64,000 nt of DNA from Peromyscus leucopus (GCF_004664715.2 NC_051068.1:14334798-14398797); one strand, 5' to 3'; shown: positions 45,740-58,056, counted from the stretch's first letter. Made by a program: numbers and translations. Notes: a model not told the origin generated them from the sequence alone.

Positions 45740-45790
45740 TGTTAGTCAGGACTATCTAGAGAAACAGAACAGACAGAATATATATATGTG

Positions 45791-45839
<49 letters not shown>

Positions 45840-46277
45840 ATATATATGATTTATTACAGTGGCTTACAGGCTGAGGCCCAGCTAGTCCAACAATGGCTGT
45901 CTACCAACAGAAAGTCCAAGAAGCCTGTAGCTGTTCAGTCCATGAGGCTGGATGTCTCATCTGGTCTTCAGTATATGCCGGAATCCTGAAGAATCAGGCT
46001 CTAATGCCAGTGAATGGATGAACTTGTCAGGGAGAGTGAGGGTGAGCAGGCAGAGAATAAGAGCCTCCTTCCCCCATGTCTTTTATATAGGTTGCCACCA
46101 AAAGGCATGGTCTAGATTTAAGATGGGTCTTCCCATCTCAAATGATCCGGAATTAGGGTGAGTCTTCCCACCTTGAATGATCTAATCAGGAAAATTCCTT
46201 CCCGTGTGTGTACCCAGCAACTTCAGTTTGCTTAATTCCAGATGTAGTCAAGTTGACAATTAAGAATAGCGGTCACA
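45740..46277 (+). mobile_element. Rodent MaLR-type solo LTR with (TG)n
   Basis: It starts TGTTAGTCAGGACTATCTAG and continues 'ggcttacaggctgaggccca', 'ccatgaggctggatgtctca', 'ctggtcttcagtatatgccg' and 'gatgtagtcaagttgacaat', ending 'ggtcaca'. The TG microsatellite at 45793-45838 is inside. Near-identical GACAC occurs at 45733 and 46278, a possible 5-bp duplication. It is a full-length LTR without internal genes. Confidence 0.75.
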
Positions 46278-46279
46278 GA

Positions 46280-48089
46280 CACAGAATCATAAAAGTGGCA
46301 ATCATGTTTATATTGTAGCAGTATCTGTGATCATTGGGCTGTCTTTGATGCTCTTAGGCTTGAAGGGTCTTGACTAATTGTTAATATGTGGTTGGTTAGC
46401 ACACAGTGAAGTATTGTATTCATGCTTCTGTTTCTGGGAAGTGCATGGCTTTGTTCCTGTTGATATGGTATGAGGTGATGGGATGCAGACTTCATTCGAA
46501 TGCTTTCAGATGTTCCTTACCAGAGCGTCAAAGAGCTCAGGGAAAGCTTCTGCTGGCAAAAGTACATGGACAATTCCCATGACTGCTCAGCCTGTGGGAG
46601 CAGAGCATAGTACAATTGAGAACACCTTAGGGCAATGTTTCCAGAAAAGACAAGAGGGACCATGTGGATGCATGTTGGTTCCTGGAGTAAAAAGAGGAGA
46701 AAACAAAATGAGGTTGAACTAGACCTTGAGAAAGAAATGCCAAGGAACCTCTTTGCTAAGAATGCTTAAAATCCAGTCCAGCTTTGAGGGCAGAGAATTG
46801 CAGGTGACTGTACCTTCCCTGGCTTTGAGTAAATCTGGAGTGCTGTTGGCTAGTCTTTTCCAAGATGGAAAATTAAACTCCAAAAATAGAAAGAGAACAC
46901 ATACCTCTCTTCCCATGTGTGATAGAATCTGTGATGATGTCTCAGTTGAATTGATTCTCTTTTTAAAAATGTAAAAAGTAAACCTGTTTCTGTCTATTTA
47001 CACTGATGTGTGTGCATGCCTGTGTGTGCATCCATGCATGTTTGTGAATGTGTACATGTGTAGTTTCACTATGCAAATGTGCCAAGACCTGCAGAAAGTC
47101 ATTAGTTACTGGAGACGATTCACCATCCTACTGGAGAATGCAAGTTTAGACCTTCCTGGTGACATCCTGTCATTTAAGATTGTCTGGACAGCCTCTCAGT
47201 GGAAGAGAATCTCAAATAAGTTGCTTAATATATGTTAAAATATAAACATCATTGTCATTTTTATGATTCTGTCCCCCCCCCCAAGAATTCTGCCTTGCAG
47301 AAGCAGTCATTCTGCAAATACATCGATTATTTAAATATGCATCTAAAAGTTCAGTGTCCTGAGTTTATTTTGAGTCACAACAGAGATTTGCCACACATCT
47401 TCTCTTTGAGGGCAAAGGCCAACATCCATAGTAAGGAAGCACCTTCTCCCCAATGGCTTGGCTTTGTAGAGCACAGTTGGCGTGTGAGAGAGCCCAGCAG
47501 CTCACCATCTACGCTTTCGTCTGGGGAGCTGTGGGCTTTCCTCGGGTTCCACTGGATACAACAGCTAATGACCCAATCATGAAGTGAGGCCATATTGATA
47601 TCAGTATTGCTATTGGTGCTGCCTGTCCACGTCAGATGCTCTGCACTTGCACCCTTGCCCTTTGGGTCTCATTGGAATTTTAAGAAGCCTTTTCTCTCAT
47701 CTGTTTCCTTCATAAGTAGCACAGTCTCTATATTTTTATAGAAGTGTTTTTAAGGCCAACTTTTATAATCCCCCAAAACCAATCATAGGAAAAGTTTTGC
47801 CTTGTAACTGTGTACACATAGAGAGCTAGCACCCCCTAGTGTATTAGAAACCCCAGAGATTTTGATCTGGCATTTAATAGCCTAATAACAATAAACAGCA
47901 ATTCGTTACATTGGTCAAGTTGCTAACTTTCTTCACTGGTATTGTTATAGGGTATTGAGGCCCAAGTAAATTATTTTTAAAAGTTAATAAATATCAGAAA
48001 TAAGTGAAAAGGGTGGAAATCCTACCTTCAGCATTGAAACTAAAAGTAGAAAAGTCACTGGCATTTGAACTATTAGTATTTTAAGGCTG
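46280..48089. other. Unique non-coding stretch
   Basis: No gene or secure transposon. It contains a degenerate TG-rich patch at 47005-47065 and a C11-12 run at about 47270-47282. Confidence 0.4.
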
Positions 48090-48500
48090 TGACCAAGACA
48101 GCAATTTGTCATTTCACAGTCAGCTAATTCCTCTTTCAGAGAATTTCAGTAACTTACTAATTGTTTACGGGAGGCTATAACAGTGAGAGTGCCTGGATTT
48201 CTTTGCTTTGGGGGACTGTTAATCTTGTGTGTTGCCTAATGAAACTGTAAACGGAAAATTATAGCTTCACTCCGAGAGTGAGAAGGCTTATTCCAACAGA
48301 TGGCATCAAAACGCCGTCTACGCTGTGGCCGCTGATTGTTAATTGTGCCTGTGAAACAATCCTTTTAAACAGAGTAATGCATTTTATCATCCAGATTACA
48401 GCTCTCTGCTTTTGGGTTTCTCAATGTGTGTTAACATTTTCTGTAAGAAAGTGTAAGATTTAGTGATTGCCTAATTATCAGATTAAACAACAGAACTAAA
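48090..48500. promoter_or_regulatory. Candidate conserved non-coding element
   Basis: This segment is free of repeats and retains CpG in AAACGCCGTCTACGCTGTGG (48309-48328). It has GATTGTTAATTG near 48334, GTGAAACAATCC near 48350 (SOX-like ACAAT) and GCCTAATTATC near 48469. The composition resembles known developmental enhancers. Conservation was not tested. Confidence 0.4.
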
Positions 48501-49890
48501 GCCAACTCAGTCATGTCTAGGAACTGTACACCGGGGAGACAGATAACCACCACGCACATGTTTAAAGATAAGCTTTTTGAGAATGTTTGAGTTCTTACTG
48601 GGTCTTTAAAAACCAAGAGGGATGGGCCAGGTCTAACCTCATCAAATAAAAACAGTATAAACAAAAACAACTTAACCACATGATAAACACAAACTGTACT
48701 TGAATTATAGCTCATTCTGGGTGAAAGTGTATATAATTCACATACATCTTTTAAATTAAAAGGAGCCGTGTGAGGCACAAAGAGAGGACTATTCTCTGAA
48801 ATATTTAGAAATTATAGTTTTAGTGAAATCCTACAAACAAGAGGAAGTGTGGATTTGATGACATCATGGGAGAAAGACCATTCCAGAATACTCTTTCATG
48901 CTATGTTGGTGTCATGAAGCTGTATTGTCCATTGATCCTGTATCCTGGTGATTTGGAACCTGAAGCATAAAGTTTAAAGATGTAGAGAGATCAACATTTG
49001 TGTCAGCAGGAGGTAGCATTTGATCTATGAGTGTCATGGAAGACTGTCTTCTTCACATCTCATACAGCAAGTACCTCTGAAATTGATGGCTGACACACTC
49101 CTGTTTCCATGTCCTGTCATGGCCACAGTGACAGGTAAGCGAGAGAGTAACCCCATTCTCTGAGTGGGACATAGCTCAATTCCATTCCTGTTTTCAGGAC
49201 TTTTCACCACATCTGTAAATCCCTTCAAGGGAGTGCTCCACTTGGAAGGCTATTATTAAACCTTATGAACGATGTAGATTCCAAATGGAAACACTCCAGA
49301 CTGGGAAATATATGAAACTACAAAACTGCCTCAGCATTGAAAAGACAGCTTCACAAGTTTGTGATAAACTCTTGTTCAGAACATGATTTCTAAAAAGATT
49401 TAGAATTCCATCAAACCATCTCTTCCTGATTTTTGAGTCTGTAATAGATTAGAAAAGCAAACAGCTAGAGGTGCTTACAGGGCCTGATACTGAGGCCTCA
49501 CTCTGAAGTAAGAGTAAATCAGACACACTTGATAACTACAGTGGGAAATCAGTTAACAATGGGCTGGCCCGGCGCATGTCATTTCACCTACTGACCAGGA
49601 TGAACCTTCCAGATATAAGATTTTTCTTATCATGTACCCCCTGGCAAGATGAACCGAAGATAGGGTCTAGCATCTATAACCTCGATAGAATCATTAGAAA
49701 AGACAGGAAAATAAAAGGGCAGTCTACAAAGGAACTGACCAGTAACTCGCCAAGAGGAATGGGGTCATGACAGATAGGGTAGAGGAAGAGCTGTCACTCG
49801 TCAGGGGGACTAAGCAAACAGATGAAGCCAATTTTAGGGTTCTGCATTGGGTCAAAACAAAGAAAGGCTATGAATAGAGCAACTGGCAAC
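48501..49890. other. Unique non-coding stretch
   Basis: No gene recognised. From about 49450 the sequence may belong to the ancient repeat listed next, but the match is weak. Confidence 0.35.
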
Positions 49891-49899
49891 AATTGAGTG

Positions 49900-50055
49900 T
49901 GGTCTGACATCAGTTCACAGTTTGATACCAGCGTAATTTATTGATTTTAGTTATTATATTATGGCTATGTAAAAGGGGATAGAGTGAGGAGTTTATGTAG
50001 AAACTCTATACAACCTTTAAGTAGTCTACATTGTTTTAGGGTAAGGACTTTTTAA
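49900..50055 (+). mobile_element. Ancient interspersed repeat, 3' end
   Basis: 'attgattttagttattatat', 'tatggctatgtaaaagggga' and 'gtttatgtagaaactctata' resemble the 3' end of an old mammal-wide repeat. I could not settle the family (old L1 or DNA element). Confidence 0.35.
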
Positions 50056-50463
50056 ATCCTATAATGCTCCTGGCTTCTACTATTTGGGACTATTTGATGT
50101 ACAGACATTAAAAAAAAAAGCCCTCTGCTATGTAGCTGTATTGTACAATTATTGATAACATGAGCACAAGGGAAGGTTATTTTTGATGTTAAATGTTTAA
50201 TGGAAGTCAAAACACAATACCGACATATATATTTTCAATATAAAATATTTGGAAACTAAATGATCAAATTTCAGGTACTTGATAAATCTATTCTGTGAGA
50301 ATCCAGATTCATTAGTGATGCTGTGAAACAGCTCATTATCCTTCCATCAGAACCACTCTCGTTGGGCCGGGCTCTAGACTCTCTTCTTCAAGCCTCTACC
50401 CAAAGATGGACATAGGACTCTGGTGACTAGGGTACTGGCAGCGCCCTTTGATTCTGATGCTGT

Positions 50464-50559
50464 GTAGGCATGGGGTTTGAGGGAGGGCTTTGAATGTAGG
50501 GATGGGGTTTGAGGGAGGGCTTTGAATGTAGGGATGGGGTTTGAGGGAGGGCTTTGAAT
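50464..50559 (+). repeat. Three-copy 32-bp G-rich minisatellite
   Basis: Units at 50464-50495, 50496-50527 and 50528-50559 are identical except for one base in the first. Copies two and three each carry GGG-N2-GGGG-N5-GGG-N-GGG, which meets the usual G-quadruplex rule on the plus strand. The proline/serine repeat in the antisense frame is an artefact. Confidence 0.97.
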
Positions 50560-50888
50560 GCTTTGTCTGTTCTACAACAGGAGTGAGATTTTTTGCACTT
50601 AGAGATCACATTAAATCATAGTTCTGGACTAAGTACAGTCTTCTAGGATGTCTTCTTCTTTTTCAATATGAAGTCCCAAGCAGCACTTTCACCAAAATCC
50701 AAGTGGACTAGCTGTGATTGGAGCCTGGTCTCTTGAATTGTTGAGAGCAGTGGTATCCTGGAGTTAAAAGAATGTAAGCTTGTCTTTTTTCTCAGCTATA
50801 ATTTAGCAAATGAAACTGGATGTCTTTGAGCAGACCATTGCTCCCATTGGTGGTTGGGGGGGGGTTGTAAGCTATGTATGTTGTATAC

Positions 50889-51280
50889 TGTTGCATTCTT
50901 ATTTCCATTACTGTGATCAACAACATGCGACCAACTTGGGGATAAAAAGAAGTTTGTTTGTTTGTTGGTTGGTTTTTTTATTTTATTGATTTATTTGTTT
51001 ATTTATTTGTTTTCTTATTGATCCAATAAACAATCTGTCATGAAAGGAACTGAAGATAGGAAGTGAAGAAGAGGCCGGAGAGGAGTGCTGCTCACTGGCT
51101 TGCCACTCATGGCTGCTCTGCCTTCCTCATAGCACTCAGAACCACTTGCCCAGGAGTGGCACAACCTAATGCCGCCACAGACTGTCCCATGGATCAGTCT
51201 GAGGGAGGCTTTTTCTCATTTGAGGTTCCCTCTTCCCAGATGACTCTAGCTTGTGCCAAGTAGACAAAAAAGTTAGCCAG
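50889..51280 (+). mobile_element. Rodent MaLR-type solo LTR
   Basis: 'tccattactgtgatcaacaa', 'gagtgctgctcactggcttg', 'cactcagaaccacttgccca' and 'gaggttccctcttcccagat' followed by 'gactctagcttgtgccaag' place it in the same LTR family as the split copy at 24852. A T-rich insertion (50955-51012) has grown inside. Confidence 0.75.
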
Positions 51281-51533
51281 GAGTTGCCACCATGTGTTCA
51301 GGCTGGTGAGTCACCATGGGAATCGGAATTGGACTCTAGTTCTTCTGTGTATTTCAAAAAACTCTGAAAGACCCAGACCAGATGACACACACAGTGACAT
51401 ATCAGCGAGATTGCTCACACAAGTATCTAGGCCAGTGTTCTTCATCCTTCAAGGTGAAAGATTCATTTTAAATGTCAGAAACGTCACAAAATCCACGTAA
51501 TAGCTAATATAGGTTTATTTTTACTTGTCTTTT

Positions 51534-51577
51534 GTGGTGTGTGTGTGTGTGTATGTGTGTGTGTGTGTGTGTGTACA
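51534..51577. repeat. (TG)n microsatellite
   Basis: About 20 TG units with one TA interruption, at the tail side of a minus-strand SINE. Confidence 0.95.
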
Positions 51578-51852
51578 TATGGAAGTCCTCAGTCAATCTT
51601 GGGTACATTCCTTAGCCACTGTTCACCTTACTTCTTCAAACAATCTCTCAATAGTCAGCTGCTCCCCAGTTAGGCGAGGCCAGTTGGCCAGCTGAGCCCC
51701 AAAGAATGTCCTATTTCTGTCTCCCCAACATTGGGATTGCATAAGCCACCACCTCTGCTTTCTGTGTGGATGCTGGGGACTGAACTTGAGTCCTCATGCT
51801 TTTGCGAGAAGCCCTTTACCAAACACTGAGCCATTTTCCCTGACCTTGATAC
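51578..51852 (-). mobile_element. B4-like composite SINE
   Basis: 'gaggccagttggccagctga', 'gagccccaaagaatgtccta', 'ctccccaacattgggattgc', 'tgctggggactgaacttgag' and 'tcctcatgcttttgcgagaa' are followed by 'ccaaacactgagccattttc'. This is the reverse of a B4/RSINE-type composite: tRNA-like head on the right, B1-like part on the left. Confidence 0.7.
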
Positions 51853-51859
51853 ATACATG

Positions 51860-54800
51860 TTCAGTGATTGTGCTTAGTAAAACACATGATGGCAAAAGAT
51901 AAGAAAGACTTGATTATTTTAAGTGTTTGCTTTATTTCATACAACAATATATATTTAATTTAGAAGGTAATAGTAAACTTAGGTGAGTGGCATGTAGTTT
52001 AGTGTGTGCTTGTACACATAGGACTCCACAGAACAATTCTATTCCATGGGGCTTCTCCTCAGCCTGTGAGCCACTAGTCTGGAACATAAACGCAATGGAA
52101 GTCTGTCTTGCCAGAGTCGCCATCAGAAACCCATGGTAGGGCTCAAGGCATTTAGCCTCCTAGACTGGGTCATGGGGGTGGAGGCAGGGGACTGGAACAT
52201 GACCAAGGAAAGCCGTGGAAAAGCAGGGATGAGATGAATACCATTGACTGTGCCACAGGGGAAGGCTATGCTGGGTGGCTAGAAAAAAAAATTGGTTAAA
52301 TGAGGCAAGCAGATATTACGGAGATTATGAAAATCTAAGCTCCGGAGTTACAAACGCCTATTAAGGCAGAGCATGGGAGCAGGGCCCACAGAGCAGGGCT
52401 GTAATCCTGGTCTATGCGTCATCAGACTCTGGCATGTGAAGGTTTGGCACCTCAACTGTCTCCGTCAGTACAACTGGGATAATGACATGGACCACTCGGG
52501 GAAGAGAGCATCTGTGAAATTTCCTAGTGAGCTTTCAGTCTATTTGGGTTGAATCTGGAATAGAGAACTATCTACAACTATTGAGCTGGCAGTCAGCATG
52601 AGGAAAGTGATATATTAAAGGAGATTAGGTTGGCAGCCAGGTTTGAGTTGGATTAGAGTCAGGAAAAAACCCACACACAAGAAAACTGCCCCAGGGACCC
52701 AGGCTCAAAAACTGTGAACAAAGGGCCCAATGGAGGTTGAGATGAAAACTGATTGGATTTTTAGTTTGATAAGATATGAGGGATGAGATAAACCCAAAGT
52801 AGTTTTGAGATTTTAGAAAGCTGTGGATGAGCAGTTGACGTACTGAAAAGGGAAAGGACAGAGAACTGGATGAGAAGGATGTCACATGGGCACAGTGAAT
52901 GGACATGGGAGCCCTTAGTTATGTGGGGACCCGTGTTGGAAAGATGCAGCCAGTGAAGGGGAAGCTTGAGCTGAGCTGACAAGGGGTCAGGGACCAAGAA
53001 GCCCGGCGATGGCAGAGAATTGTGAGAGTCTGGGTAACTGTTAGGAGTTATAAACAAAGGAAGACCAGGGACTCGGGATCAAGCCTATGTGATACTTTCT
53101 CTTGAGAAACTGCTGTAAAAGCTGATCAATTCACTAATTGGAAGGTAATAAAGATGGAATTAAATTTGAGTCATCTTATAGGGTATTCATCTTACAGCAG
53201 TGCTTTGGTTCAGAATTCACATGGGCCATAGCTACAGACACATTATCTTCCCTAAGAGAATGACTGACAGCTCATTTATAGCCCTCCTCTCAAGGTGAGG
53301 ATTACAAGAGACTCCACTCTGTCTGTTCTTCCTGGGGTATGGAATAAATATGATCACATGGCTAGGATGACTGACTGGCTGAGCCACACAGTAGCCTTGT
53401 TACTAGAGAGGTCCCTCAGCATTCTAAAACCTTCAGGGCTCATCCTCTACCTAGCACCACACAGATTGCTCAGTTCCCAGAGCTACACAGATTTGGCCTC
53501 CAGGATACCAGCTCATAGGCTTGCTCTGATCTCTGACCTTTGATCCTCCTTCTCTTTGTGCCCTTTGGAAATCCTTTAAGTCTTGGCTCCAATAGCGCAT
53601 CTGCCCAAAGACTGTCCTGGTTCTCCGGCAACAGAGAACTTGGCTGTCAGCCTGCATGTGACACCTTTTCTGTCTACTTTACATTGCATGGCATGTTACA
53701 CACTTGCCTCCCACACACGACTTTGAACCCCACTGCAGGGGATGAGTCTGACTCAAGGGCACCTCCCACGCAGCACCTGGCCTCATCCCTCACATACTGA
53801 TTGCCAAATTGAGAAGAGAATGATGTTTTCCAAGCTACACGTCAGTGCATGAGGAGGGAAGGAAAGCAGTCAGGGACAGCAGGGAGTTGAGAGGAGAGGG
53901 AGGTGCAGCGAGCTGATGACTGGCGTGGGAAGCTGGCACCTCTGGAGGTGGCCAGGAAGAAGGCTATGGGCTCTTTGCAGCCTGGAATCTCTAAAGCTGG
54001 AGGTGAAGGTCAAGGACACAGGCCTCTGTGGACGGGTTGAGGTAAGGGTCTGAGGTTTAGGAACATGACTCAGACTGGATGACCTTGTCACACAGCAAAG
54101 GGACAAAAGCTTATAAAGCCCTAGAGAGGCAGTGTGGGGTATGGAGGGGATTGATAGGATGTCTGTCCATTCTAGGAACAAAAGTGAGACATGAAGAATT
54201 TAGAATTTCCACATGTGGCAAAAAAATAAATAAATAAAGAGATTCCTTTGGGGAAGAATAGGTCATCTCAAGCCCAGTTGATCAATCCCCACATTATTAA
54301 ACTCGTAATAACCTGTAGCATTTGGCTACAGCCACCAAGTCCTCAAATTTGATTGAGCGGTGACTTGTGACAATGCAGGTAATCAGGAGGTGGTGGGAAA
54401 AACGGATGAGTTAGTGACTTGTGTGTAGGTAGTGCTTTTCCATCCCTGGGGCTCCACAGTCTTCAGTAGCTCCTTTGAGCCTCACATTCCCTGTCAGGCT
54501 GGCAAAGGAAGTGAGGCTCATGCCTGGATTCCTGTCGATTCCACAGCTCCCACTGCCCTTCTCAGGCAGGCAAAGGGGTGTCTGGTGTCTTTCCACGTTT
54601 TAGCTGCCATGCGAGTGATACCTGACGATGCTTGACCTAAGCTCTGTGAATGCAGGGCTTGCGTCTTCTTTCCCAGACATTTCACACGTTGTGTGGACAC
54701 AGTGTGTGGATCTACTAATGTGTGGGGAACATATCTGCTGCTGAGCAGTTTGCCTTGGCACCTACTGTTTCTAGAAAGTTCCTGGGGAGTGACTTGGTAG

Positions 54801-55030
54801 AGAAATTGGCAGTGGAGGATATGGCTAAGGAGATAGAAACTAGAACAGACCTAGGTGCCGCTAGCCTATTTGGCCTCGAAACTTAGTTTCCACTGAACTG
54901 TTAACTAACCCAGTTAACTAACTGTTTACTAATCATGTGTTGAATTCCTATCTCTAGTTTTTAAGAATATGGATATATTAAGAAATGGGGTCTTTGAGGG
55001 TGTACTTAAGTCAAAATGAGTTTTGATTTA
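51860..55030. other. Unique stretch with weak old-repeat traces
   Basis: No gene was recognised in over 3 kb. Faint traces: a plus-strand MIR at about 52425-52540 ('cctcaactgtctccgtcagt'), and an L2-like end at about 53540-53790 ('aatcctttaagtcttggctc' and 'ccaaagactgtcctgg'). Both are too weak to call separately. Confidence 0.35.
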
Positions 55031-55047
55031 ATAAGAAGAGGAGAATT

Positions 55048-55315
55048 TGGGCCTAGGAAGACGTCTCAGCCAGTAGAATGCCATGAGTTCAATCCCCCCA
55101 AACCATGTGAAAAATTTGGGCACAGTGGCACATGCTTTAACCCTGGTGCTGAAGAGGTGGACACAGGAGGGTCTCCAGCTAGCCTCGCATACTCAGTGAG
55201 CTCTATGTCCAGTGAGGCACCCTATCTCAAAGAAGGAGTCAAGGTTGGCCCTGGCCTCCATGTGCATGTCCACCTGTACATGCGTGTGTACCCACCATAG
55301 ACACAAATAACCAAA
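55048..55315 (+). mobile_element. B4-like composite SINE
   Basis: 'gggcctaggaagacgtctca', 'atgagttcaatccccccaaa', 'gggcacagtggcacatgctt', 'gaggcaccctatctcaaaga' and 'ggccctggcctccatgtgca' give the head, B1-like middle and CA-rich tail in the expected order. Confidence 0.7.
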
Positions 55316-55389
55316 GAAGGGAGAAATGGATCCAGGTGTGTACAGAAGGATAGCCGTATAAGAACCCTGGGACACGGCAGCTGCCATGG

Positions 55390-55850
55390 TCTGATTCACT
55401 CCAAATTTACAAGTTCAAACCTAGTGACCAGTGTCGAAGGATTAAGAGGTGAAGGGCTGCAGGGAACCAGTGAGTCCCCTTTGCACTCCTGCTTTCTGCC
55501 AGGTGAAGACACCGGATCCTAGTCTGTCTTGTGGCTCTACTCTCTACCATTGGGCAAGACAGATGGGGCCAGTTGTGAAGAAAGACACTGTACCTGCTCA
55601 CACCTTGGGCTTGCACTGTTGGCCTCTGTAGTTATGAACAATACGTTTTTGGTGTTTGTGTGTTACCCTGACGTGTATTTTGTTATGGCCATAAAAACAC
55701 ACTAGACAGTGGCCGTCTCTTCCAGCCAGGAAGAGGGGCAACAGACAGAACTGACCATTCCAACACCTTGGTCTTGAACTTCGAACTTCCAAAACTGTAG
55801 GGAAATAAGTTACTGTTGTTTAAGGCAGTGGTGGTTTGTCATGTCAACCC
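55390..55850 (+). mobile_element. Decayed MaLR-type LTR, 3' end present twice
   Basis: A first LTR end lies at about 55390-55690 ('gacgtgtattttgttatggc'). A second, partial end follows at 55700-55850 ('ccttggtcttgaacttcg', 'ccaaaactgtagggaaataa', 'gttactgttgtttaaggcag'). Two overlapping copies or a partly duplicated end would explain it. Confidence 0.45.
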
Positions 55851-55877
55851 TGGATTTTGTGAGCACTGGTTCAAAAT

Positions 55878-55972
55878 GTAAGGAGTAGAAGTGATTGAAG
55901 AAGACACCTGATGTCAACCTCTGACCTTCACATGCATGGACACATATGCACACACATGTGCACACACTGTTA
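55878..55972 (+). mobile_element. B4-like SINE tail
   Basis: 'gattgaagaagacacctgat' and 'gtcaacctctgaccttcaca' followed by a CA-rich end match the tail of the composite SINEs at 55048 and 61080. Confidence 0.6.
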
Positions 55973-55979
55973 GAGAATC

Positions 55980-56645
55980 AACATGCTTTACCACGAGAAA
56001 TCACTCCTCCACTTAGAGATCAATAAAGAAAAACTCTTTACTAATAGTGCACAGCTGGTTCTGGCTAATGCAGCAAAGGGAGCCAGCACTGAACAGAAGT
56101 CCCATCAGTATATATGGTGATATATATATATATATATATGTTTCACAGCCCCAAGTTACACTTGGATCAAACATGTTTCACAGAGACAGAAATCCCCTGG
56201 TTTGACTGTTTGGACAAATGGGAAGGTTTATAGTGTAAACTGTTGTTGTAGTTTCCTTGAAGCAGACCAGTGCTGCTGCCCCAGACAGCTGTGGCCAAGA
56301 GTTGTGCTCTTTCTGCTCAGAGAACTGGGAGCATGACTTTAGTGAAATTCTACTTCACTTCCTAAGCAAGGTGAGTAGATCTTTGTAACACCAATGTCTT
56401 ATTCTCAGTTCCTCCCCTAGCGGTTCTGAGTGTAGTTTAAAGTGGAAAGAGAAACCCTGTGCTCAAGAACTAAAGCTGCTGTTCTGTGACTCAGGGATAT
56501 CACCTGTGAGAGATTAACATATCATATTAATTGTATATAAATTAATTAATAACAAACATCTAAACCATTGGAAAGTCAAGGGCCTCTTTCTGAGCTAATG
56601 GTGTCTCCAGATTCATCAGGCAGATAAGTCAAAATAACTTCTATT
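55980..56645. other. Unique stretch with a short (AT)n
   Basis: An (AT) run of about 12 units lies at 56116-56141. No gene was seen. Confidence 0.4.
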
Positions 56646-56649
56646 ACTA

Positions 56650-58056
56650 ATAATGCTGCTATGATAGTCAGAACCTGGAAACAACCTAGATGCCCCTCAA
56701 CCAAGGGATGGATAAGGAAAATGTGGTACATTTACACAATGGAGTATTACTCACTGTACTGAGTAATATGTAAAAATATTCATATGTAAAAAAATAATGA
56801 CCTCATGAATTTGCAGGCAAATAGATGGAACTGGAAAAAAATGATTGTGAGTGAGGTAACCCAGACCCAGAAAGACAAACAAGGTACGTACTCACTCATA
56901 GATGGATATTAGGAGTAAAGTATAGGATAACCAAGCTACAATCCCCAGCCCCAGAGAGGCTAGGTAACAAGGAGGCCCTAAAGAGGGATGCACGGATTTC
57001 TCTGGGAATGGGAAATAGAAGAGATCTCCTGGGTAAACTGGGGGTACGATGGGTGGTGGGGATGGAGGGATGGGAACTGGAGAGAGTGGGTTGGGTGGGC
57101 TGGGTGTGTGGGGGGGAAGGTTGGGGGGGGAAGAAAGGGAGAGTAACAAAAGAGACATCTTTTTTTTTTTTTTTTTTTTTTTTTTGGTTTTTCGAGACAG
57201 GGTTTCTCTGTGTAGCTTTGCGCCTTTCCTGGAACTCACTTGGTAGCCCAGGCTGGCCTCGAACTCACAAAGATCCACCTGCCTCTGCCTCCCGAGTGCT
57301 GGGATTAAAGGCGTGCGCCACCACCGCCCAGCCCAAAAGAGACATCTTTATGGGGGGCATTTTGGGGTTAGGCAGAAACCTGGTACCAGGGAAACCCCCA
57401 GGAATCCACAAGGATGACCCCAGCTAAGACTCCTAGCAATAGTGGAGAGGGCGCCTGAACTGGTCATCTCCTGTAATCAGATTGGTGATACCCTAATTGT
57501 CATCAGAGATACTCTATCCAGTAACTGAAGGAAGCAGATGCAGAGATCCACAGCCAAACACTGGGCCGAGCTCCAGGAGTCTTGCTGAAGACAGGGAGGA
57601 GGGACTATACGAGCCAGAGGGGTCATGAAGGAGGGAACCCACAGAGACAGCTGACCTGAGCTAGTGGGAGCTCATGGACTATGGACCAACAGTTAGGGAG
57701 CCTGCATGGGACCAACCTAGGCTCTCTGCATGTGTGTGACAATTGTGTGGCTTTGTCTCTTTATAAGGCTCCTAGCAGTGAGATCAGGACCTGTCTCCAG
57801 TGCTTAGCTGGCTTTTGGGAACCTGTTCCCCAGCTGGATTGCCTTGCTCAGCCTTGATGCAGGGGGAGAAGCTTGGTCCTGCCTCAACTTCATGTGCCAG
57901 ACTTTGTTGAAGCCCCTGGGAGGCCTGCCTCTTTCTGAATGGAGACAGAGGAGGAGTGGATGGGGAGTGGGGGAGGTGGCCACAGGAGGAGACCATGGAG
58001 GGGAAAATGTGGTCAGTATATAAAATAAATGAAAAAAATTACTTAAATTAAAAAAA
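56650..58056 (+). mobile_element. LINE-1 3' end and 3' UTR, split by a young B1
   Basis: It covers the end of ORF2 ('caacctagatgcccctcaac', 'gaaaatgtggtacatttaca' and 'gtgaggtaacccagacccag'), a G-rich 3' UTR tract (57036-57140) and a long 3' UTR after the B1. The close is 'aaaataaatgaaaaaaatta' at about 58022-58041. ORF2 is broken by stops and deletions near 56765. It is better preserved than the L1 at 1-1905, so probably younger. Confidence 0.82.
57161..57333 (-). mobile_element. Young B1 SINE inserted in L1
   Basis: Full-length cricetid-type B1 with a 25-base T run on the plus strand (its A tail). It is flanked by perfect 14-bp direct repeats CAAAAGAGACATCT at 57147-57160 and 57334-57347. 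It lies opposite to the L1 it entered. The 139-codon plus-strand frame across it is spurious. Confidence 0.95.

Noticed and set aside
50464..50559. CRISPR-like direct repeats
   Set aside because: The units are contiguous with no spacers, and the DNA is mammalian.
50427..50609. Proline/serine-repeat minus-strand frame
   Set aside because: It is the translation of the 32-bp minisatellite.
52425..52540. Plus-strand MIR
   Set aside because: Only one short segment resembles the MIR core; not enough to call a feature.
57008..57427. 139-codon plus-strand open frame
   Set aside because: It crosses a G-rich L1 3' UTR and a young reverse-oriented B1; the phenylalanine run is the B1 A tail.
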